A stretch of DNA of 5,589 nt, from contig CAYGLJ010000058.1 in NCBI GenBank assembly GCA_964350865.1, positions 1 to 5,589 on the forward strand. The letters run 5' to 3'. The notes beneath the pieces are model-generated. The model made no database searches. It saw only the letters and a list, made by a program, of their open reading frames with translations, and had not been told where the DNA came from. Source of the stretch: Pontimonas sp964350865. Lineage in GTDB: Bacteria; Actinomycetota; Actinomycetes; Actinomycetales; Microbacteriaceae. The position numbers and the translations under genes were made by a program. Shown here one piece after another: positions 1-5,365 of the stretch. Each line of letters starts with the position of its first letter. Position 1 is the stretch's first letter.

Positions 1-40
1 AACTCTATTACAGGTTTTGTCCGCACCAGGCACCCTCCGG

Positions 41-68
41 GTGTCAATGCCCCGGACTTAAGTACACT
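41..68 (+). promoter_or_regulatory. Possible sigma-70-type promoter of the tRNA-Lys gene
   Basis: A GTGTCA box (41-46, four of six matches to TTGACA) lies 16 nt upstream of TACACT (63-68, four of six matches to TATAAT). Initiation 6-7 nt after the second box would fall at about position 75, the first base of the mature tRNA. The position fits a tRNA promoter, but both boxes are degenerate and the call rests on spacing as much as on sequence. It may also serve the glycan operon downstream, because no better promoter was found between the tRNA and that operon. Confidence 0.35.
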
Positions 69-74
69 ATGGGA

Positions 75-147
75 GGGCCTCTAGCTCAGTTGGCAGAGCA
101 ACGGACTTTTAATCCGTGGGTCGTGGGTTCGAGCCCCACGGGGCCCA
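75..147 (+). tRNA. trnK: tRNA-Lys, anticodon UUU
   Basis: The full cloverleaf can be folded by hand. The acceptor arms GGGCCTC (75-81) and GGGGCCC (140-146) give seven pairs including one G-U, and A147 is the discriminator. The D stem is GCTC/GAGC (84-87 and 96-99). The anticodon stem is ACGGA/TCCGT (101-105 and 113-117), around a seven-base loop CTTTTAA with anticodon TTT at 108-110. The T stem is GTGGG/CCCAC (123-127 and 135-139), with the invariant TTCGAGC loop. The gene is 73 nt long. CCA is not encoded, since A147 is followed by CTA, so the 3' end must be matured and CCA added by tRNA nucleotidyltransferase. It decodes AAA and AAG lysine codons. A protein gene starts only 27 nt downstream in the same direction. 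Confidence 0.97.
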
Positions 148-174
148 CTAGCCGAAAACAGGATAGAGCGGCTC

Positions 175-1143
175 ATGACATCAGTGCGAAAACCCAGCAT
201 CGTCTTCTTTGTGCATAGGGGTCCTCTCCAGCCCTATGTGCAAGCCGCTGTCCTGCAAGCCCGTGCGGCGGATTCCAAGTCTTCAATTGTCCTCCTCGCC
301 GATCAGGCGCGAAAAACGGTTTCTCCCGAAATCCTGGGTGAAATCACCTACGATTTACTGGATAACTACGCTGCTAGGTCGGATGCCTTCGCAAAGATAT
401 TTCGATTCGAGGGTAACAACGGCTTCGACTACGAACTGCTCAATTTCCAGCGTTGGTTTTATGTTCGCTCCTATTGCGAAGCGCATTCTGTTGCGGGTCC
501 CATCCTGGTACTCGACTCCGACGCTTACCTCTACCTCGCAGTGAGCGAGGTAGCGCCTCACCTCTCGACCTCGATGACGGTAGTGGACAAAGTGGGTCCG
601 CAGTTCACTTTCTTCCTCACCCTCCAGGCACTGACCGATTTCACCACCTTTCTGACCAAGAGCTTCTCTACAGACAAAGGTTTTGAGCGATTAGCGAAGT
701 TCGTGCGTGAATCAAACGATGCAGGGGTACCCCATGTCAGTGATATGGCCGCGTTTGGTGTGTATGCGCGGGAGCACAAGTTGGAAGACCTTGGGGATCC
801 CAACAGAAAGGACGTTGTTTTCTGCGAAAACATCGGTTCTTCTCAGGGACTCGTAATGAGCCCGATGGGTAAGAAGGTGACCAAGCGCCATGGGCGGAGA
901 TATTTCACCACTCTCGAGGGAAGAGAAGTGCTGGCTGGCGGGGTTCATCTGCAGGGTGGAAACAAGGATCTGTGGCCCTATTTTGTCGACCATACCGTGA
1001 GGGCAGCCTTACGCAGATCTTCGCCCGGTGATTACTCCCATGCACGTCGCACTGCGCGACAAAAAGCATTCAGAATAGGCTTGCTTAAAGCATCCGCTCG
1101 CGCGAGGAATCTTCTGACTCGCCGGTTGAACAAGAACAGTTAG
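175..1143 (+). CDS. Putative GT-A-like glycosyltransferase of a polysaccharide cluster
   Basis: A 322-residue protein without a signal peptide or clear membrane segment. The start is an alternating beta-rich region (IVFFVHRG, residues 9-16; SIVLLAD, 37-43). A hydrophobic strand runs into a DSD triad (ILVLDSDAYLY, 110-120), the usual DxD metal/nucleotide-sugar site of GT-A folds. Further conserved-looking blocks are FFLTLQAL (146-153), VSDMAAF (188-194) and GVHLQGGNK (256-264). These resemble hypothetical glycosyltransferases that I recall from O-antigen-like clusters, but no characterised enzyme or substrate can be named. The C-terminal ~45 residues are strongly basic (many R and K from 276) and could bind membrane phosphates or an acidic acceptor. 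The ATG at 175 is preceded by an AGGATAG ribosome site at 160-166. It is the first gene of a five-gene run and begins 27 nt after tRNA-Lys. The fold is fairly well supported; the transferred sugar is unknown. Confidence 0.75.
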   Translation: MTSVRKPSIVFFVHRGPLQPYVQAAVLQARAADSKSSIVLLADQARKTVSPEILGEITYDLLDNYAARSDAFAKIFRFEGNNGFDYELLNFQRWFYVRSYCEAHSVAGPILVLDSDAYLYLAVSEVAPHLSTSMTVVDKVGPQFTFFLTLQALTDFTTFLTKSFSTDKGFERLAKFVRESNDAGVPHVSDMAAFGVYAREHKLEDLGDPNRKDVVFCENIGSSQGLVMSPMGKKVTKRHGRRYFTTLEGREVLAGGVHLQGGNKDLWPYFVDHTVRAALRRSSPGDYSHARRTARQKAFRIGLLKASARARNLLTRRLNKNS

Positions 1144-1155
1144 AGAGCTAACCCG

Positions 1156-1602
1156 ATGACAACATCTGAAGCCTTGGAGCGGGTGAATGACGACCAAACT
1201 GGAGCTGAGCTTGCCCTCGTGATTCGGGCAGGCTTTGGACAACCGGGAATCAATTTCGTGACCAGTGATGACAGTGTCCACCAGCTTGGTGTTCTTAGGT
1301 GGCCAAGGGGGCACCTTATCGACGCCCATGTTCACAACCCGATGAGCCGCACCATCGACTCCACTCAAGAAGTCTTGTTTATTCGCTCGGGCAGAGTTCG
1401 TGTCGACCTTTACGGAGAAGACCGTCGATACCGCTCCTCACTGGAGCTTGGTGCTGGAGATGTGATTTTTCTCGCGTCAGGTGGTCACGGTTTCGAGATT
1501 TTGGACGATGCCGACATAGTCGAAGTAAAACAAGGACCCTACAAAGGCGAGGGCGAAAAGACCAGATTCCGCCCCACTGACAATCCGCACTGGAGTGCCT
1601 GA
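1156..1602 (+). CDS. Single-domain cupin of a sugar/polysaccharide cluster
   Basis: A 148-residue protein with one cupin barrel at roughly residues 40-128. Cupin motif 1 is visible as G52, then H58-V-H60, E72 and G79; motif 2 is G101-D102, followed by the SGGHGFE stretch with H111. H58, H60, E72 and H111 form the expected metal-binding set. The usual PxG of motif 2 is replaced by SGG. Blocks QEVLFI (71-76) and EVKQGPY (123-129) look typical of a cupin subgroup that I recall beside aminotransferases and glycosyltransferases, whose reaction is not known to me. It does not resemble the RmlC epimerases or the FdtA/QdtA 3,4-ketoisomerases in length or motifs. A role as isomerase, epimerase or metal-dependent sugar-binding protein is inference. 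The gene starts 12 nt after the upstream stop, with AGAGAG (1142-1147) as a modest ribosome site, and ends one base before the methyltransferase ATG, implying co-transcription. Confidence 0.85.
   Translation: MTTSEALERVNDDQTGAELALVIRAGFGQPGINFVTSDDSVHQLGVLRWPRGHLIDAHVHNPMSRTIDSTQEVLFIRSGRVRVDLYGEDRRYRSSLELGAGDVIFLASGGHGFEILDDADIVEVKQGPYKGEGEKTRFRPTDNPHWSA
1592..1595 (+). promoter_or_regulatory. Ribosome binding site that sets the methyltransferase start
   Basis: GGAG lies 8 nt before the ATG at 1604. An in-frame GTG at 1595 would add three residues (M-P-D) but overlaps this GGAG and has no suitable purine stretch of its own, so the ATG is preferred. The site lies inside the last codons of the cupin gene, which favours translational coupling. 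Confidence 0.6.
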
Positions 1603-1603
1603 T

Positions 1604-2362
1604 ATGAGCGCGTCACCCGAGGTATTCCACGAATCAGCGGCCGTGTATGACCTGCTTTATGGAGAAAAAGACACCGTTGCAGAAGCAGAGTGGATCGCTG
1701 CCACTCTTGAGAGTCACGGATGCAAGCCTGGCGGTCACCTCCTCGAGTTCGGATCAGGAACTGGGCGCCACGCTCGAATACTGGCTGACCGCGGTTACCA
1801 GGTGACCGGTGTGGAACCAAGCGCCGACATGCTCGAGCGGGCTGACCCTCACCCCCGGGTGACGTTCCTGCAGGGTGATACAGCATCCACCAACCTTCCT
1901 GAAAAATTTGATGCAGTCTTGGCGCTTTTTCATGTGATGAGCTATCACACCGAGCTGTCGGACCTTCATGCGTTTTTTGAGACCGCTTCACGGCACTTAG
2001 AGGCAGGGGGGCTCTTCGCTTTTGACGTCTGGTACACCCCAGCAGTTCACTCACTTGTTCCCGAAGGTCGAACCCTGGAGAAAGCTAACTCCCACCTCTC
2101 TGTCTCGCGGACTGCCACACCCACGGAGGACATTCCCCGCTCGCTGGTCACCGTCACGTATGACTATGCGGTCACGAACCTAGCCAGTGCTGAGAACAGC
2201 AAATTTTCCGAGTCCCATACGATGCGCCACTTCACCCAGACTGAGATTGAGCTCCTCGCCCACCGCCACGGATTCGAACTCGTCGAATCGTGCGAATTCA
2301 TGTCGAGAGCGACGCCCAGCCGTGAAACGTGGGGTGTCTGGTTCACCTTGAGAAAGATTTGA
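1604..2362 (+). CDS. Class I SAM-dependent methyltransferase, candidate amino-sugar N-methyltransferase
   Basis: A 252-residue Rossmann-fold methyltransferase. Motif I is LLEFGSGTGRH (46-56) with the glycine-rich SAM loop; the acidic end of strand 2 is E71 in GVEPS, D92 in LQGD fits the adenine-contact position, and FDAVLALFHVMSY (102-114) is motif II and its continuation. An N-terminal YDLLYGEKD segment (15-23) and the overall plan resemble NDP-sugar N-methyltransferases such as DesVI and TylM1, which methylate the amine of a 3-amino-deoxysugar in macrolide pathways. The next gene makes an amino sugar, so the most economical reading is N-methylation or N,N-dimethylation of that product. O-methylation cannot be excluded from sequence alone. 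It starts one base after the cupin stop and ends one base before the aminotransferase ATG. The ATG at 1604 was chosen over an in-frame GTG at 1595 because of the GGAG site at 1592-1595. Confidence 0.85.
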   Translation: MSASPEVFHESAAVYDLLYGEKDTVAEAEWIAATLESHGCKPGGHLLEFGSGTGRHARILADRGYQVTGVEPSADMLERADPHPRVTFLQGDTASTNLPEKFDAVLALFHVMSYHTELSDLHAFFETASRHLEAGGLFAFDVWYTPAVHSLVPEGRTLEKANSHLSVSRTATPTEDIPRSLVTVTYDYAVTNLASAENSKFSESHTMRHFTQTEIELLAHRHGFELVESCEFMSRATPSRETWGVWFTLRKI

Positions 2363-2363
2363 C

Positions 2364-3485
2364 ATGGACTTCATCCCGGTCTCCACTCCTTCTCTCTCCC
2401 CCGAAGACGCGGCAGCCGTTGCTCGGGCAATCGAGGAGGGTTGGATTTCCTCCGAGGGCCCGCAGGTTCGTGAATTTGAAGAGAAGTTCTCGGATGCGAT
2501 CGGGGTTAGGCACGGAGTTGCTGTTGCCAATGGGACCGCCGCCCTCGATATTGCCTACGAAGCCCTGGGAATTGGTCCCGGTGACGAGGTAATTCTCCCG
2601 AGCTTCACGATCGTGTCCTGCCTGAATCAGATTTTGCGAAGCGGCGCCACTCCAGTCTTTGTCGATTCCAGACCTGACACCTGGAATCTTGACCCCGAGG
2701 CAGTCGAACGTGCCATCACTGATCGAACCAAAGCCATCGTGGTGGTCCACATCTACGGCCTACCCGCCGACGTTGACCACATCAAGAAACTTGCCCTGGA
2801 TCGAGATATCGCGCTGATTGAGGATTCCGCAGAAGCACACGGCCAGCACCTTGAGGGTTCACCGCTGGGTTCTTTCGGAACACTCTCCACATTCAGCTTT
2901 TACTCAAACAAACTAATCACTACAGGTGAGGGAGGAATGATCCTCACCGACGATGACGGCCTTGCAGCACGCGCACGAGAGCTCCGAAACCTCTCTTTCA
3001 ACCCTGAGCAGCGCTTCGTCCACACCACTATTGGATGGAATTACCGGCTCACCGCAATGCAAGCCGCACTGGGTCTGTCTCAGCTAAGTCGGATGGATCA
3101 ACTACTCGCCCACAAGCAGGAAATTGGCCGTCACTATCAAGAACTTCTGCAGGACGTGGAGGAGCTGACACTACCTTTGCCCTCCTATCGAGGCTCAGAC
3201 AACGTGTACTGGGTTTTTGGAGTCGTTCTCGGTCCTGACTCACCTCTTAGTGCGCGAGATGCCATGGAAGCCCTGCATCGCCGTGGAATCGGCACCCGGC
3301 CCTTCTTTTTCCCTCTCCACCAGCAGCCGGTTCTGGAAAATTTCGGAATGTCTCCTCACGGTTCATTGCCCGTATCAGAGTGGTTGGGTAAGCAGGGCTT
3401 CTACCTTCCCAACGGTGCTGATTCAACGCCAGAAACACGAATGTATGTGGCCGAGCAGCTCCGAGAAGTCGTGGCATCATCGTGA
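2364..3485 (+). CDS. DegT/DnrJ/EryC1/StrS family PLP aminotransferase, perosamine-synthase-like
   Basis: A 373-residue, full-length sugar aminotransferase. Recognisable blocks in order are GWISSEG (26-32), the PLP-phosphate loop NGTAAL (56-61), GPGDEVILPSFT (71-82), DTWNLDPE (105-112), VVVHIYG (126-132), EDSAEAHG (153-160, D154 expected near the PLP pyridine nitrogen), FSFYSNKLITTGEGG (177-191) with K183 as the Schiff-base lysine, GWNYRLTAMQAALG (224-237) and TRPFFFPLH (311-319). This pattern is closest in my recollection to GDP-perosamine synthase (PerA/RfbE), which transfers an amino group from glutamate to C4 of GDP-4-keto-6-deoxymannose. The nucleotide and exact sugar cannot be read from the sequence; a UDP- or dTDP-linked 4-keto sugar is possible. 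The gene begins one base after the methyltransferase stop with a weak GAGAAAG site (2350-2356), and its stop overlaps the next start. No active-site residue appears missing. Confidence 0.93.
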   Translation: MDFIPVSTPSLSPEDAAAVARAIEEGWISSEGPQVREFEEKFSDAIGVRHGVAVANGTAALDIAYEALGIGPGDEVILPSFTIVSCLNQILRSGATPVFVDSRPDTWNLDPEAVERAITDRTKAIVVVHIYGLPADVDHIKKLALDRDIALIEDSAEAHGQHLEGSPLGSFGTLSTFSFYSNKLITTGEGGMILTDDDGLAARARELRNLSFNPEQRFVHTTIGWNYRLTAMQAALGLSQLSRMDQLLAHKQEIGRHYQELLQDVEELTLPLPSYRGSDNVYWVFGVVLGPDSPLSARDAMEALHRRGIGTRPFFFPLHQQPVLENFGMSPHGSLPVSEWLGKQGFYLPNGADSTPETRMYVAEQLREVVASS

Positions 3486-4726
3486 CTCTTCCCACAAGTC
3501 CCTTCACTGTGACGGTCGTCTTGACCGGTCGCGCGCAGACCGGTGGCGGATACCACCAAGCGCTGACCAGTCTCAGAATGTTGGTCGAGCGTGTCCCGCC
3601 GCATTTTCGATTGCGTGTGCTCGACGAGAAGAACACCTTTGGCGAAGCTCTCAAGCCTTTGGTCGCAGAGGGTCTTCTCGATCCCGAGGACATCACCACA
3701 CTGCCGCCTCGGATGTCGACATTCCGAGATCGCGTGGTGGTGGAAGACGGTCTTCTCTATCGCTTAGCACGATGGCTCCTCTCCCTCAGAGGTCTAACGG
3801 TGGGATCTGGCCCTCTAGCCCGCTTCCTCGATAACTCAGATACCGACCTGGTGTACTTCGTGACCCCCACGTCCGCAGCACATGAGCTTCAGATAAAACC
3901 TTTTGTCTGGACTCTGTGGGATTTATGCCATCTTGATTCCCCCGAATTTCCCGAAGTTCGAACATCCGGAAAATTTGAGGCACGAGAGGCCACAATCTCG
4001 CAGAACCTCCGGAAGGCTGCGCTCGTCATCGTGGATTCCCCCGAACTTGAGGACAATGCCCGGCGCAGTTACGGAATCACCGCTGACAAGTTTGTGACAA
4101 TTCCCTTCTCACCACCTATGGGGATCGGAAAGAGCCCATCTGATGGAGCTCCGCTTCCTCCCGTGGTCAAGGATGTTGCGGGCAAATACGTTTTCTATCC
4201 TGCGCAACTGTGGACGCATAAGAATCACCGTCGAATTGCCGAGGCCATCGCACTCCTCACAGGCGAGGGTCACGATATTCATGCGGTTTTTGTGGGCAAA
4301 GATCACGGTGCTGGAGCAAGTCTCCGGCGGAGCATACAGGGGCTGGGAGTGGACGATCGAATCCATTTCTTGGGATATGTCGATGATGAAGTTGTCCCGG
4401 AGCTCTATCGAGGATCACTGGGTCTTGTGATGGCGAGCTATTTTGGGCCCACCAACATTCCTCCACTCGAGGCTCTACTCCTTGGTGTGCCCGTCATTGC
4501 GTCACACCAACACAGGGCTCAACTTGGCGATGCTGCAGTGTTTTTTGATCCCGACAACGCCGCAGAATTAGCGGAGTCGATTAAATCTCTCGAGTCACAC
4601 AAGGCTCGGGCGACGCTGGAAAAAAATGGTAAGGCCCTTCTCGCAACGATGGAGAAACAGAGAGAGGCTGGTTACACAGAGCTCGCCGAACGCATCCAGA
4701 ACCTCGCGAAGCGGCTCTTGTTCTAA
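3482..4726 (+). CDS. GT4-family (GT-B fold) glycosyltransferase
   Basis: A 414-residue retaining-type glycosyltransferase. The N-terminal domain opens with a strand and glycine loop, VTVVLTGRAQTGGGYHQ (9-25). The C-terminal Glycos_transf_1 domain begins near residue 235 with YPAQLWTHKNH (239-249, including K247). It continues with IHFLGYVDDEVVPELYRGS (294-312) and the donor-site block FGPTNIPPLEALLLGVPVIAS (321-341), where E330 is the conserved glutamate. The commoner form of this last block is EGFGLPPLEA; here three residues (PTN) replace part of it. There is no signal peptide, so it should act at the cytoplasmic membrane face. The GTG at 3482 overlaps the aminotransferase TGA by 4 nt and has no convincing ribosome site (the nearest purine run, 3463-3468, is 13 nt away), so re-initiation by the same ribosomes is likely. 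It closes the operon, and its TAA interleaves with the stop of bcp. Donor and acceptor are unknown. Confidence 0.9.
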   Translation: MTLPTSPFTVTVVLTGRAQTGGGYHQALTSLRMLVERVPPHFRLRVLDEKNTFGEALKPLVAEGLLDPEDITTLPPRMSTFRDRVVVEDGLLYRLARWLLSLRGLTVGSGPLARFLDNSDTDLVYFVTPTSAAHELQIKPFVWTLWDLCHLDSPEFPEVRTSGKFEAREATISQNLRKAALVIVDSPELEDNARRSYGITADKFVTIPFSPPMGIGKSPSDGAPLPPVVKDVAGKYVFYPAQLWTHKNHRRIAEAIALLTGEGHDIHAVFVGKDHGAGASLRRSIQGLGVDDRIHFLGYVDDEVVPELYRGSLGLVMASYFGPTNIPPLEALLLGVPVIASHQHRAQLGDAAVFFDPDNAAELAESIKSLESHKARATLEKNGKALLATMEKQREAGYTELAERIQNLAKRLLF

Positions 4727-4744
4727 AGGCCCAAGCGCTTTCGC
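4706..4744. terminator. Candidate bidirectional hairpin spanning the convergent stop codons
   Basis: GCGAAGCG (4706-4713) pairs with CGCTTTCGC (4736-4744): eight pairs with one bulged T. An inner CTTG/CAAG stem (4717-4720 and 4732-4735) closes an 11-nt loop containing the interleaved stops of both genes. The structure is the same on either strand, and there is no other space for a terminator between the two genes. No T-tract follows on either side, so classic intrinsic termination is not demonstrated. It could instead slow polymerase or protect 3' ends. Confidence 0.4.
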
Positions 4745-5193
4745 AACATCTCCACGTGACCTGTTGCCTTGACGTTGTACAACGCGTGTTCGAGTACCCC
4801 GTTTTCATCGACAACGAACGTCGAGCGAATCACACCCATGACAGTTTTCCCGTACATCGACTTCTCGCCAAAGGCCCCATAAGCATTGTGCACTGACAAG
4901 TCCTCGTCACTCAAGAGCGGGAAACCTAGGTTCTCGTTCTCGGCGAACTTCTGAAGTGCAGGAAGCTTGTCCTTCGACAGCCCCAAGACGACATAGCCCG
5001 CTGCTTGCAGAGACGCCATGTTGTCACGGAAGTCACATGCCTGTGTGGTGCAGCCCGGGGTGCTCGCCGCGGGGTAGAAGTAGAGAATCACTTTCTGTCC
5101 TCGGTAGTCAGAGAGTGCGTGCGCTTTCCCGTCCTTGTCGGGCAAGGTGAAATCTGGGGCAGGGGAACCGGCTTCAAGGGACACGGCGGCCAT
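4723..5193 (-). CDS. bcp: Thioredoxin-dependent thiol peroxidase (Bcp / peroxiredoxin Q)
   Basis: A 156-residue protein, the usual length for the Bcp subfamily, which reduces hydrogen peroxide and organic hydroperoxides in the cytoplasm using thioredoxin. The thioredoxin-like fold is marked by APDFTLPD (12-19) and VILYFYP (35-41). The active-site block TPGCTTQACDFRD (45-57) carries peroxidatic C48 with T45 and P46, and C53 is in the Bcp resolving position. Further along are FPLLSD (91-96) and GVIRSTFVVD (120-129), with R123 as the conserved active-site arginine. No residue expected for catalysis is missing. The ATG (5193-5191) is preceded by a strong GAGGAG site 5 nt away. Its TAG (plus-strand positions 4723-4725) overlaps the TAA of the convergent glycosyltransferase gene. 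It appears to be a monocistronic housekeeping gene outside the glycan cassette. Confidence 0.97.
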   Translation of the reverse strand: MAAVSLEAGSPAPDFTLPDKDGKAHALSDYRGQKVILYFYPAASTPGCTTQACDFRDNMASLQAAGYVVLGLSKDKLPALQKFAENENLGFPLLSDEDLSVHNAYGAFGEKSMYGKTVMGVIRSTFVVDENGVLEHALYNVKATGHVEMLRKRLGL

Positions 5194-5198
5194 AAGAA

Positions 5199-5204
5199 CT
5201 CCTC
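5199..5204 (-). promoter_or_regulatory. Ribosome binding site of bcp
   Basis: GAGGAG on the minus strand, 5 nt before the ATG at 5193-5191. It fixes the start codon and gives the first residues M-A-A-V, consistent with the family's short N-terminus. Confidence 0.8.
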
Positions 5205-5251
5205 GATGTGAATAGCAATGATGTAGCCCTCATCGTAGAGCGCAAGCCTGG

Positions 5252-5257
5252 AATATA
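5252..5257 (-). promoter_or_regulatory. Possible -10 box of bcp
   Basis: TATATT on the minus strand, 58 nt upstream of the bcp ATG, matches TATAAT at five of six positions. The hexamer 17 nt further upstream (CTCGGA, plus-strand 5275-5280) is a poor -35 box, so activation or an alternative sigma factor would be needed if this is the promoter. A TTGTCA (plus-strand 5266-5271) lies only 8 nt from the box, too close for a canonical pair. Confidence 0.3.
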
Positions 5258-5300
5258 CCTCCCTGTGACAATTCTCCGAGCTTCTCAATTCGACGCCCGT

Positions 5301-5306
5301 TAGACT
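5301..5306 (+). promoter_or_regulatory. Possible -10 box of metF
   Basis: TAGACT fits the TANNNT pattern common in actinobacterial -10 boxes. Initiation would fall near 5312-5313 and leave a leader of about 53 nt before the metF ATG. No convincing -35 box lies 16-18 nt upstream (GAGCTT at 5278-5283 is the 17-nt candidate). The call is tentative. Confidence 0.3.
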
Positions 5307-5352
5307 AAGAGCTTCGTGGAAGCCTCCACCGCTTGAACTCACAGCAATAACC

Positions 5353-5358
5353 AGGAGG
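5353..5358 (+). promoter_or_regulatory. Ribosome binding site of metF
   Basis: A perfect AGGAGG lies 7 nt before the ATG at 5366. It fixes the start of the truncated metF reading frame at the window end. Confidence 0.85.
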
Positions 5359-5365
5359 CGACACC

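Noticed and set aside
19..57. Nested inverted repeats (GTCCG/CGGAC around CACCC/GGGTG) upstream of the tRNA
   Set aside because: The stems are five pairs each, an alternative CCGGG/CCCGG pairing competes, no T-tract follows, and the gene it might terminate lies outside the window. Not strong enough to call a terminator.
1156..1602. Cupin as an RmlC epimerase or FdtA/QdtA 3,4-ketoisomerase
   Set aside because: The characteristic motifs of these families, as I know them, are not present; only the general cupin signature is shared.
1595..1603. Upstream GTG start for the methyltransferase
   Set aside because: It would add only three residues, overlaps the GGAG ribosome site and has no ribosome site of its own; the ATG at 1604 has ideal spacing.
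1539..2054. A 171-codon minus-strand open frame opposite the cupin/methyltransferase junction
   Set aside because: It is antisense to two genes with clear family motifs, and its translation shows no recognisable domain, so it is a shadow frame.
3217..3834. A 205-codon plus-strand frame covering the end of the aminotransferase and the start of the GT4 gene
   Set aside because: Both overlapped genes have intact motifs through this region. The alternative translation is low-complexity, rich in R, S and P, with no domain, and there is no sign of a frameshift.
4445..4452. A second GGGCCCAC matching the tRNA 3' end, as a possible attachment-site repeat
   Set aside because: Only eight bases match and they lie within the conserved GT4 coding block, so chance similarity is the better explanation.
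5307..5365. SAM or other methionine-related riboswitch before metF
   Set aside because: The leader is only about 50-60 nt, and I see no conserved core or multi-stem fold of the SAM riboswitch classes.
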